Shown here piece by piece: positions 1-5,149 of a stretch of DNA of 5,149 nt. This DNA comes from Candidatus Methanocomedens sp. (GTDB lineage: Archaea; Halobacteriota; Methanosarcinia; Methanosarcinales; Methanocomedenaceae). The position numbers were made by a program, and so were the translations under genes. Within the stretch, counting starts at the first letter, position 1; each line of letters opens with the position of its first letter. The notes beneath the pieces were generated by a model. It did not search any database. It was given only the letters and a program-made list of their open reading frames with translations, and was not told where the DNA came from. The stretch is taken from the NCBI GenBank assembly GCA_013374385.1, contig QBUR01000095.1, positions 1-5,149 of the forward strand, in the 5' to 3' direction.

Positions 1-82
1 TGTCCATGCGTTAAATGTTGCAAAAATAAGCGTAATACAATAAATCAATTACAATTTGTTTTCAATTTTGAGTAAGAGAACT
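1..82 (-). terminator. AT-rich tail after the ABC permease; possible weak terminator
   Basis: This short stretch follows the permease stop codon on the minus strand and contains no gene I can recognise. Read on the minus strand it is AT-rich and has T-runs, the clearest being five T residues at about 22-26, the kind of U-rich tract at which archaeal RNA polymerase can terminate. There is no convincing GC-rich hairpin. The call rests only on position and base composition. Confidence 0.2.
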
Positions 83-1990
83 TCACCCCATCACTTCCCG
101 CCTCAACAGCACATATGCCAGCCCCAGCCCGGCCACGCCATAACCCAACAGCGGCATAAGGTAGCCCAGCAGCACATCAGACCCCTGCTGGTATATCAGC
201 ACAGAATCCAGCGCCCTGATACCCATGGTGATGGGCAGGGCATTACCCAGCCATGCCATCAACGGCGGCATGGTCTCGAATGGGAAGAACATACCGCACA
301 AGAACAGCATAGGTATGCTAAGCACCAGGGACAGCAGCATTGCCGTGTTCTCGGAATCGGCAAGCGTGGCCAGTGCCATGCCAATACCGATGAAGGATGC
401 CGAATACACCAGTATCACCAGGAACAGCGCTCCCCACTGGGATACCGGGATGAGGACCCCGTAGAGCAGGAATGCCACAATGACCATGATGATTCCCTGC
501 AACAGGGCAATGAGTATCAGCGCAAAGGTCTTGGCAAACAGGAACTCCTCCAGGCTCAGGGGCGTGAGCAGTGTGCGTACCAGGGTTTTCTGGGACCTCT
601 CCTGTATGATGGTAATGGATGCCAGCATGAACGATATGAACATTAGCACAATGGATATGATGCCCGGCATCAGGAACTCAAGCTGGGACTTATCCTTGAA
701 TACCTGTTCCATTTCCATTGTTACAGGAGCGGCAATAGCGGTAGGCGATTTCGTGGTCACCTCATTGATGACACCTTTGGTTTTCTCTATCTCTAATGCA
801 AGTGAAGCCGTGCTGTTGGCCATACCAGAGGAAAGCTGCTCCAGCTTCAGTGAAGTGTTTGCCGATTGTTCCTTCACATCCGCCAGGGTAATCACTACAT
901 TCTCTATATCAGCGATATTCTCACTGATGTTGGATATCTCTAAAGTGTAGTTGTCAATGGATTTTTGCATTTCCTGCAGGCGGACGTCTGTCATTTCCAG
1001 TTTTTCGTGCAGTTGTGCACTGGTCTGGGCCAGATTATCCAGGTTATCGTAGAGTGAAATCAACGGAGCTGTGCGCTCCTGCAGCAAGTCCCTGGTATCC
1101 TGAACTTGCTGAATAGTTGCGCTAAGAGTTGTGCACTGTGGCCGTGAGGGGTCGATTGTACAAGTGAGGTCATAGGTCTGCTGTAAACTGGTCTGAAGGT
1201 CCAGCAGTGCAGCATCAGCGGCATCGATATCATTCACCACCACTTCCAGTTCATCCCTTAACAGGACTGCATCATTATGGATGGAATCAATATTCTCATC
1301 CAGCTGTTTAATCTCCTGCCGTGTAACATTAATATCTGCAGCAGTCCGGTTCAGGTCCACCTTCATCTGCTCAAGCGTGCGTTTCATTTCATCAACCGAA
1401 GCATTCAGGCGGGTTGCATTGAGTTCATCCAGTGCAGATATCACGTCTGCAGTACTGCTGTTCAGGGAACTGATGCTACTGTTAATTTTAGCAATCCCAT
1501 CCTGAAGTGGGTCCAGTTTTGCCTCCATCTGGTCCAGTTCTTCCCATAACCGGCTAAGAAAGCCGAGGGTGAGTTCGTAGGACATCTTTTCTATAGTAGT
1601 TATGAATACCGTGGATATGATTGGCGCAATCTGGACCCTGGAATTGTCAATGTATAATTTCATGGCCTGGGTCTCATCTACTGGTATGAAGATACCTGCA
1701 CTGTATCTCCCGCTCCGTACCCCTTCTTCGATAACAGCAGGGTCGGTTGTATTTTCCTCAGTGATAAGGAACATCTGGCTGCTGTTCAATTCCTGGATTA
1801 TTTCCCTGCCCATTTGTGACCCGCCGCCCACACCCAACCTGACATCCTTCAGGCCCTGGTCAGCACCGCCTGAAAAAACCGAGCCTATCAATATTGTGAT
1901 AAGTATAGGTGCCAGAAAGATCAGCAAGACTGTTCTGGTGTGACGTGTATAGATCGTCAGATCTTTTTTAATAACAGAAGCAATGGTCAA
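83..1990 (-). CDS. ABC-2 type transporter permease with a large sequon-rich coiled-coil ectodomain
   Basis: This is the membrane subunit of an ABC exporter, 635 residues from the TTG at 1990. One transmembrane helix lies near the N terminus (about 20-42). A long extracytoplasmic region follows (about 43-435). The C-terminal part has about five further helices (roughly 436-462, 485-512, 517-542, 548-572, 605-629). The stretch after TM2 (ERSQKTLVRTLLTPLSLEEF, from residue 464) matches the conserved cytoplasmic loop of ABC-2 permeases of the DrrB/ABC2_membrane_3 kind. Typical members have about 370-400 residues; the excess is a heptad-rich insert at about 145-410 that looks like a coiled-coil hairpin. 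The ectodomain has 12 N-x-S/T sequons, and Cys277 and Cys286 lie near its middle. The gene overlaps the upstream ATPase by 4 bases as TTGA. An AGGAGG site lies 7 bases before the TTG but only 1 base before the alternative GTG at 1996. The substrate is unknown. Confidence 0.88.
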   Translation of the reverse strand: MTIASVIKKDLTIYTRHTRTVLLIFLAPILITILIGSVFSGGADQGLKDVRLGVGGGSQMGREIIQELNSSQMFLITEENTTDPAVIEEGVRSGRYSAGIFIPVDETQAMKLYIDNSRVQIAPIISTVFITTIEKMSYELTLGFLSRLWEELDQMEAKLDPLQDGIAKINSSISSLNSSTADVISALDELNATRLNASVDEMKRTLEQMKVDLNRTAADINVTRQEIKQLDENIDSIHNDAVLLRDELEVVVNDIDAADAALLDLQTSLQQTYDLTCTIDPSRPQCTTLSATIQQVQDTRDLLQERTAPLISLYDNLDNLAQTSAQLHEKLEMTDVRLQEMQKSIDNYTLEISNISENIADIENVVITLADVKEQSANTSLKLEQLSSGMANSTASLALEIEKTKGVINEVTTKSPTAIAAPVTMEMEQVFKDKSQLEFLMPGIISIVLMFISFMLASITIIQERSQKTLVRTLLTPLSLEEFLFAKTFALILIALLQGIIMVIVAFLLYGVLIPVSQWGALFLVILVYSASFIGIGMALATLADSENTAMLLSLVLSIPMLFLCGMFFPFETMPPLMAWLGNALPITMGIRALDSVLIYQQGSDVLLGYLMPLLGYGVAGLGLAYVLLRREVMG

Positions 1991-2919
1991 TGCCACTCCT
2001 CCTGTGCAAAATGAATAAACACATTCTCCAGGCTGGGCCGGTTGGATTCAATGTTAATAATGTGCTCGTTCCCGGATTCAAATATGTCAATGATCTGCTC
2101 CATTGGCTGCTCGTTATTGAGAGTTATTTGTAATCCTTTTTCGGAATCAACACAGGACGCCACACTCTTAAGCGCACCCAACCGCTCTGTTAGGTCGTGG
2201 TAGTTTCCTGGGGTACTTGTAATCAGGATGACCTTCTCCCCCACTGTGTTCTTCAACTCTTCCGGCGTCCCTTCCACAACGATATTGCCCCTGTGCATTA
2301 TCAGTATCCGGTCGCTAAGCAGGTCGGCTTCGTCCATGTAATGAGTGGTGATAAGTATCGTGGTGCCCTCACTGTTCACTTCCCTGATGGTATCCCACAG
2401 TGCCTTCCTGGATACGGGGTCCAGTCCCACACTGGGTTCGTCCAGTATGAGTACTTCTGGTTTGTGTATCAGTGCACAGGCGATATTGAGCCTGGTTTTC
2501 ATGCCTCCGGACAGGGTGCTGGCACGGCTGCCTTTCTTCTCGGTTAGTTGCAGCATCTCCAATATACGATGGCTCCTCTTTTTTATGTCAATGACAGCAA
2601 CGCCGTACAATGAACCGAAATACCTGAGGTTCTCTGCCACAGTGAGTTCGTCATAGAAACTGTTCTCCTGGGGTACCACGCCAATAATGGATAGCACGTC
2701 TTTTTTGTCAGATACAACATCAAGACCTGAAATATAGACAGAACCTGACGAGGGGCGATTCTGGCATGACAGTATATTTATCAGGGTTGACTTACCAGCC
2801 CCGTTAGGTCCAAGCAGTCCAAATATGGTTCCCTTTTCAATATCCAGGGAAATGTCATTCAATGCCTTGAAATCCCCGAAGGTTTTAGATACGGACTGTA
2901 TCTCGATTATTGGCTCCAT
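1987..2919 (-). CDS. ABC transporter ATP-binding protein, DrrA-type exporter ATPase
   Basis: This is the nucleotide-binding subunit that should power the adjacent permease at the cytoplasmic face of the membrane. From the ATG at 2919 it has 310 residues, normal for the DrrA/CcmA group. All catalytic motifs are intact: Walker A GPNGAGKST (37-45), Q-loop Gln84 in VVPQE, signature LSGGM (136-140), Walker B VLILDE with catalytic Glu161, D-loop GLDP (165-168) and switch His193. The C-terminal domain of about 100 residues ends in PSLENVFIHF, as in DrrA-like ATPases (family PTLEDVFLHL pattern). An in-frame TTG at 2967 would add 16 residues that look unlike the family and has no ribosome binding site. 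The ATG has GGGAG 4 bases upstream. A weak A/T-rich promoter candidate lies near 2974-2982 on the minus strand. The gene is first in a two-gene operon. Confidence 0.95.
   Translation of the reverse strand: MEPIIEIQSVSKTFGDFKALNDISLDIEKGTIFGLLGPNGAGKSTLINILSCQNRPSSGSVYISGLDVVSDKKDVLSIIGVVPQENSFYDELTVAENLRYFGSLYGVAVIDIKKRSHRILEMLQLTEKKGSRASTLSGGMKTRLNIACALIHKPEVLILDEPSVGLDPVSRKALWDTIREVNSEGTTILITTHYMDEADLLSDRILIMHRGNIVVEGTPEELKNTVGEKVILITSTPGNYHDLTERLGALKSVASCVDSEKGLQITLNNEQPMEQIIDIFESGNEHIINIESNRPSLENVFIHFAQEEWH
1998..2003 (-). promoter_or_regulatory. Shine-Dalgarno site of the ABC permease (decides start)
   Basis: On the minus strand this reads AGGAGG, a full anti-Shine-Dalgarno match, inside the end of the ATPase gene. 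It is 7 bases from the TTG at 1990 and only 1 base from the in-frame GTG at 1996. The spacing favours TTG. That choice also gives the common 4-base stop/start overlap expected for translational coupling. Confidence 0.65.
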
Positions 2920-2923
2920 TGTT

Positions 2924-2928
2924 CTCCC
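2924..2928 (-). promoter_or_regulatory. Shine-Dalgarno site of the ABC ATPase (decides start)
   Basis: The minus strand reads GGGAG here, followed by four bases and the ATG at 2919. No purine-rich site precedes the alternative upstream TTG at 2967, and the family homology begins only after this ATG. The shorter start is therefore preferred. Confidence 0.6.
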
Positions 2929-3001
2929 GCAGTTCGTCAATTTAACAATGTTTGGGCACTGTTCCAAAAATCAGTTATTTTGTTGACACCGACTTTAGGT
3001 A

Positions 3002-3063
3002 AAATCTGTGTTAATCAGTGTCTGAAAATAAAAGACACGGATTTCACTGATTTACACAGATTT
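3002..3063. repeat. Intergenic inverted repeat built from 10-base units
   Basis: The 19-base left arm AAATCTGTGTTAATCAGTG (3002-3020) pairs with CACTGATTTACACAGATTT (3045-3063) at 18 of 19 positions across a 24-base loop. A competing inner hairpin pairs GTGTCT (3018-3023) with AGACAC (3033-3038). The right half also reads as three tandem units of about 10 bases: ACACGGATTT (3035-3044), CACTGATTT (3045-3053) and ACACAGATTT (3054-3063). This resembles dispersed extragenic repeats with a CGTGTAAATCTGTG-like theme that I recall from several archaeal and bacterial genomes; that resemblance is from memory. It lies upstream of both the ABC operon and the flippase remnant. Confidence 0.75.
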
Positions 3064-3283
3064 GTTGTCGTATCTGCATCTGAACTATTCGCTGTATAAC
3101 TGGACTTTGGTATTGTGTCGGGTGTTTGCCATTGGGGTGCCGTTTTTGGCTGCTATCCAGATGCTTGTGGCAGTGTATCGTGGTTTTGATTCTGTGAAGG
3201 AGCGTGTTTATTTTAATGATATGATGCAGTATTCTGTTTTGTACCCAATAATTGATATTGTACGCAAAGTAATTAAAGTCTAA
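3062..3283 (+). pseudogene. Remnant of a polysaccharide flippase gene
   Basis: An open frame of 73 codons contains a stretch of 37 residues (RVFAIGVPFLAAI to YFNDMMQ, codons at 3119-3229) that matches residues 130-166 of the flippase at 4052-5149 with only three substitutions. At the DNA level about 98 of 111 bases agree with no gap, at a constant offset of 1320 bases. Nine of the 13 differences are synonymous, so the two copies appear to have diverged while both were selected as protein. Homology stops abruptly at about 3230. The preceding TLVLC faintly resembles the residues before the conserved block in flippases. The frame starts with TTG, lacks a ribosome binding site and covers under a tenth of a normal flippase. 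It is best read as a decayed fragment; the tail (YPIIDIVRKVIKV) is of unknown origin. Confidence 0.7.
3119..3229 (+). repeat. Direct repeat, copy 1 (flippase internal segment)
   Basis: This segment aligns without gaps to 4439-4549 at about 88% identity (13 mismatches in 111 bases by hand count). It is in the same orientation as copy 2, so the two copies flank the toxin-antitoxin module and the 5' part of the intact flippase. Confidence 0.9.
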
Positions 3284-3298
3284 ACTACATAATATGCG

Positions 3299-3312
3299 AT
3301 TAGTGAACTAAT
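3299..3312. promoter_or_regulatory. Palindrome abutting the antitoxin start; candidate operator
   Basis: ATTAGT-GA-ACTAAT is a perfect 6+2+6 dyad that ends at the base before the antitoxin ATG. An 8-base direct repeat TAATATGC occurs at 3290-3297 and again at 3309-3316, bracketing it, and the second copy contains the start codon. Toxin-antitoxin operons are commonly repressed by the complex binding palindromes at the promoter or start, so an autoregulatory operator is a reasonable inference. No binding evidence exists here. Confidence 0.45.
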
Positions 3313-3483
3313 ATGCCAGTGACTTTACAGCGGTTAATAAAATCCATGGAAAGTATTGATGTGAAGACTGAAAGTAAATTTGCAGACCGGTGGCTTGGCG
3401 TTTTTAAAGGTGTGATTCCCGAAGAAATGACAAGTACAGAGTATGTTGGAACGCTCAGAGAAAGTTGCTATGGCAAAGTCTAA
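3313..3483 (+). CDS. Putative short VapB-like antitoxin
   Basis: This 56-residue frame starts at the only available ATG (an in-frame TGA lies at 3304-3306) and overlaps the start of the PIN-domain gene by 14 bases, the usual order of antitoxin before toxin. The C-terminal half (SKFADRWLGVFKGVIPEEMT, then STEYVGTLRESCYGKV) resembles the toxin-wrapping tails of VapB-type antitoxins: an aromatic/hydrophobic segment followed by an LRE-type helix. The N-terminal part before it is only about 20 residues (MPVTLQRLIKSMESIDVKTE) and shows no clear ribbon-helix-helix or AbrB fold, so a DNA-binding domain may be absent or have been lost. A GTGA motif 6 bases before the ATG could serve as a weak ribosome binding site. 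Function is inferred mainly from position and from the tail pattern. Confidence 0.6.
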   Translation: MPVTLQRLIKSMESIDVKTESKFADRWLGVFKGVIPEEMTSTEYVGTLRESCYGKV

Positions 3484-3970
3484 TGTTTTTTTGGATACTG
3501 ATGTTATCTTGAATTGGTTGACAAAAGAAGTTGACCAGAACACAGGATTTAAGTTGTGGAAATGTCCGTATGAAATAATGAAATTTGTCGAGAATGAAGA
3601 GATTAAAGCATATACGTCGATTACCAATCTTTTTGAGATCAGGTTCGTTTTGAGACGAAAAAAGAAGTGTCCTGAAATTAAGATCAAAAATTTTGTCAGT
3701 AATTTGTACGACAATATTAATATCGAAATTCCAGACTATGTTGATTTGCTAACGGCAAATAAACTTCAGGATAATTATGCTTTTGATCCCTTTGATTCAA
3801 TAGCTCTTGGCATAGTTCAATCAATGCCTGAAGAAAGCATTTTGGTTAGCAGAGATGTTGCATTTCGAGAATTGTCAACTAAATGTGGAATCAAGGCTGA
3901 AACACCTGAAAAGTACATGGAAACACATTTTCCAAAAGTCTTTGAGCATATTAAGATTGAATTATATTGA
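3470..3970 (+). CDS. PIN-domain ribonuclease, VapC-like toxin
   Basis: This is a 166-residue PIN-domain protein, expected to be a Mg2+-dependent endoribonuclease acting in the cytoplasm on RNA (tRNA or rRNA in characterised VapC toxins) and held inactive by the preceding antitoxin. The acidic catalytic set is complete: Asp9 in VFLDTDVI, Glu56 in TNLFEIRF, Asp109 in DPFDSIALG and Asp129 in LVSRD. An in-frame ATG at 3443 would give 175 residues, but the extra MLERSEKVA lies within the antitoxin overlap and precedes the normal PIN start (a short lead, then hhhDTDhh), so 3470 is preferred. Length is somewhat above the usual 130-140 because of the C-terminal tail (about 140-166). The gene is AT-rich (about 32% G+C over 3541-3780) compared with roughly half G+C in the ABC operon, consistent with acquisition by transfer. 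The exact target is unknown. Confidence 0.85.
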   Translation: MAKSNVFLDTDVILNWLTKEVDQNTGFKLWKCPYEIMKFVENEEIKAYTSITNLFEIRFVLRRKKKCPEIKIKNFVSNLYDNINIEIPDYVDLLTANKLQDNYAFDPFDSIALGIVQSMPEESILVSRDVAFRELSTKCGIKAETPEKYMETHFPKVFEHIKIELY

Positions 3971-3973
3971 ATA

Positions 3974-3991
3974 GTTATAAAAAATTATAGC
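3974..3991. other. A/T-only weak hairpin after the toxin gene
   Basis: Just after the toxin stop codon, TATAA (3976-3980) can pair with TTATA (3985-3989) across an AAAA loop, with G-C closure at 3974/3991. No U-tract follows on the plus strand, so it is a poor terminator. The TTATAAAA element could equally be a second, distal TATA-like sequence for the flippase gene. Confidence 0.2.
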
Positions 3992-4015
3992 CGTCTAACT
4001 CTCCTTCATCACTGG

Positions 4016-4026
4016 ATATATATTTA
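4016..4026 (+). promoter_or_regulatory. Archaeal TATA box for the flippase gene
   Basis: ATATATATTTA sits with its centre about 31 bases before the ATG at 4052. Archaeal transcription normally starts about 25-27 bases downstream of the TATA centre, which puts the start within a few bases of the ATG. No Shine-Dalgarno-like sequence occurs between the two (the intervening bases are pyrimidine-rich), so the mRNA is probably leaderless or nearly so. Confidence 0.6.
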
Positions 4027-4051
4027 TTCCCCCCATTCCATCTACATCACA

Positions 4052-5149
4052 ATGACCGACATTGTACACGATTCCCTTAAAAAGATGGCCGTGGGCACAT
4101 CCATCATCCTCGCAGGCACCATTGTGAGCATGCTGTTCGAGTTCCTTTCCCGCATCCTGATCATCCGCTCTACATCCACGGCCGAATATGGAATCTTCTC
4201 TCTCGCCCTTGTAATCCTGAACATCGCGGTCATTATAGCCACCCTCGGCCTCCAGGACGGCGCCACCCGCCAGATTGCATACTATCGCGCCCGCAATGAC
4301 CTGAGCCGTGTATACAGCACGGTGGTCTCATCCCTTGAGCTTACAGCGGTGGCGGGTATTGTGTGTGGTATTGTGATGTATGCGACAGCGAGTTTTTTGG
4401 CTGATGTGTTCAATATGCCCCAGCTTGTGGGTGTGATTCGGGTGTTTGCTATCGGGGTGCCGTTTTTGGCTGCTATACGGGTGCTTGTGGCAGTGTACAG
4501 GGGTTTTGATTCTGTTAAGGAGCGGGTTTATTTTAATGATTTAATGCAATTCACACTCAGGATTGTGATGCTCGCTGTGGTTGTATATCTTGGACTGTCG
4601 TTGGATTGGGTGGTTTTTGCATATATTGTGCCAATCGTGCTGACGGGGCTTCTGTTTATAGGACATACAGTGCGCAGGTTTCCGGCAATTAAGACTTCAT
4701 TTGTGCCTGTGAGATGGGAGCTTCTTGTACTGTCTGTGCCGTTATTGGCAAACGGCATTTTCAGTCAATTGATGTTATGGGTAGATACTTTAATTTTAGG
4801 TTATTACACAACATCTGATCTTGTAGGTCTTTATAACGGTGCTGTACCAATTGCAAGACTAATTTCTACAGGTTTGGTGTCAACTGCTTTTATTTATATG
4901 CCAATTGCATCTAAATTATATTCTAATAATCATATTTATGAAATGAAACAAAGTTATGCAACATTAACCAAATGGATATTCATAATAACGTTGCCTGCTT
5001 TATTGTTGGTATTTTTATTTCCAGGTGCGATTCTTTCATCATTATTTGGCGAGGAATATGCGGCAGCTGATTCAGTACTCAGGATTTTAGTATTTGCACC
5101 TTTAATTAATACATTCCTTGGGCCAAATGGAGCAACACTTATATCGATT
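4052..5149 (+). CDS. Polysaccharide (oligosaccharide) flippase, Wzx-like, 3' end outside window
   Basis: The frame is open from ATG 4052 to the window edge (366 codons), with no stop. It encodes a polytopic membrane protein of the polysaccharide-transport family of the MATE-like flippase superfamily, which moves lipid-linked sugar units across the cytoplasmic membrane for surface polysaccharide or glycoprotein glycan assembly. Family features are the N-terminal LKKMAVGTSIILAGTIVSM helix, EYGIFSLALVILNI with the following GLQDGATRQIAYYRA loop (66-80), the RVFAIGVPFLAAIRVLVAVYRGF segment (130-152) and the LFGEEYAAADSVLRIL and FLGPNGATL region (331-363). Full members have about 430-520 residues, so roughly three quarters is present. 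G+C falls along the gene: about 56% (4081-4320), 47% (4381-4620) and 30% (4801-5040), suggesting a recombinant gene. Residues 130-166 are duplicated upstream in a relic. A TATA box with no ribosome binding site suggests leaderless translation. Confidence 0.9.
   Translation, partial: MTDIVHDSLKKMAVGTSIILAGTIVSMLFEFLSRILIIRSTSTAEYGIFSLALVILNIAVIIATLGLQDGATRQIAYYRARNDLSRVYSTVVSSLELTAVAGIVCGIVMYATASFLADVFNMPQLVGVIRVFAIGVPFLAAIRVLVAVYRGFDSVKERVYFNDLMQFTLRIVMLAVVVYLGLSLDWVVFAYIVPIVLTGLLFIGHTVRRFPAIKTSFVPVRWELLVLSVPLLANGIFSQLMLWVDTLILGYYTTSDLVGLYNGAVPIARLISTGLVSTAFIYMPIASKLYSNNHIYEMKQSYATLTKWIFIITLPALLLVFLFPGAILSSLFGEEYAAADSVLRILVFAPLINTFLGPNGATLISI
4439..4549 (+). repeat. Direct repeat, copy 2 (inside the flippase gene)
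   Basis: This segment encodes flippase residues 130-166 and is the partner of 3119-3229 (about 88% identity, ungapped, same orientation). Similarity decays immediately after the DLMQ codons. Confidence 0.9.

Larger units (their letters stand above)
2920..3312. other. Intergenic region with repeat and gene remnant, no intact gene
   Basis: This stretch of about 390 bases separates the minus-strand ABC operon from the plus-strand toxin-antitoxin pair. It holds the upstream region of the ABC operon (2920-3000), the inverted repeat at 3002-3063, a flippase gene remnant (homology 3119-3230), AT-rich sequence at 3231-3285 and the palindrome abutting the antitoxin start. I see no complete functional gene and no RNA gene in it. 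Confidence 0.7.

Noticed and set aside
56..1943. Several plus-strand open frames opposite the ABC permease (56-646, 225-464, 480-950, 1277-1549, 1281-1505, 1602-1943)
   Set aside because: They are antisense shadows of a long, well-supported permease gene. Their translations are low-complexity (for example His/Gln-rich) with no family features.
2197..2656. Plus-strand open frames opposite the ABC ATPase
   Set aside because: They overlap the strand carrying intact Walker, signature and H-loop motifs and have no coherent protein features of their own.
2920..2967. N-terminal extension of the ABC ATPase from TTG 2967
   Set aside because: It has no ribosome binding site, and the 16 added residues do not resemble the family, whereas ATG 2919 has GGGAG 4 bases upstream and begins where homology begins.
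3002..3063. A CRISPR array or riboswitch at the 10-base repeats
   Set aside because: The units are contiguous with no spacers, which excludes CRISPR. The hairpins are simple and the region is not the leader of an intact gene, so there is no support for a riboswitch.
3062..3283. A genuine small membrane protein gene
   Set aside because: It has a TTG start and no ribosome binding site, and the only recognisable part is an internal piece of a flippase. A gene remnant explains it better.
3334..3714. Minus-strand open frame of 126 codons over the antitoxin and toxin region
   Set aside because: It is antisense to the PIN-domain gene, whose four catalytic acidic residues are intact; the minus-strand product is unrecognisable.
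4042..4758. Minus-strand open frames (4042-4266, 4528-4758) opposite the flippase
   Set aside because: They are shadows of the flippase reading frame, which has clear family motifs and membrane segments.

Overview
The window looks like a piece of a euryarchaeal chromosome, plausibly a Methanosarcinales-type methanogen or methanotroph. This is inferred from style, not from a marker gene. The signs are a TATA box placed for a leaderless transcript, a cell-surface protein packed with N-glycosylation sequons, a VapBC-type toxin-antitoxin pair and an archaeal-style polysaccharide flippase. There is no rRNA, tRNA, CRISPR array or recognisable transposase.

Left part (1-2919): a two-gene operon on the minus strand. 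A DrrA-type ABC ATPase (1987-2919) is translationally coupled to an ABC-2 type permease (83-1990). The permease carries an unusually long extracytoplasmic coiled-coil insert with 12 sequons and a likely disulphide-closed tip. Together they should form an exporter or surface-acting ABC system of unknown substrate. Two start sites are revised here: the ATPase starts at ATG 2919 rather than TTG 2967, and the permease probably starts at TTG 1990 rather than GTG 1996.

Middle (2920-4051): a rearranged, compositionally mixed region. It holds an intergenic inverted repeat built from 10-base units (3002-3063), a remnant of a flippase gene (homology 3119-3230) and an AT-rich toxin-antitoxin module. The module is a 56-residue putative antitoxin (3313-3483) overlapping a PIN-domain VapC-like ribonuclease (3470-3970). 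A 6+2+6 palindrome and a flanking direct repeat sit on the antitoxin start codon and are a candidate autoregulatory operator.

Right part (4052-5149): the first 366 codons of a polysaccharide flippase (MATE/PST superfamily), cut by the window edge. A TATA box about 30 bases upstream and the lack of a Shine-Dalgarno site suggest a leaderless mRNA. Composition changes sharply along this one gene: C-rich at about 56% G+C, then G/T-rich at about 47%, then A/T-rich at about 30%. Residues 130-166 are duplicated in the remnant 1320 bases upstream. The right half therefore looks like the edge of a recombining surface-polysaccharide locus into which a toxin-antitoxin module has been placed. No wholly new system is demonstrated. 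The most unusual items are the glycan-rich coiled-coil permease, the mosaic flippase with its relic copy, and the very short antitoxin.
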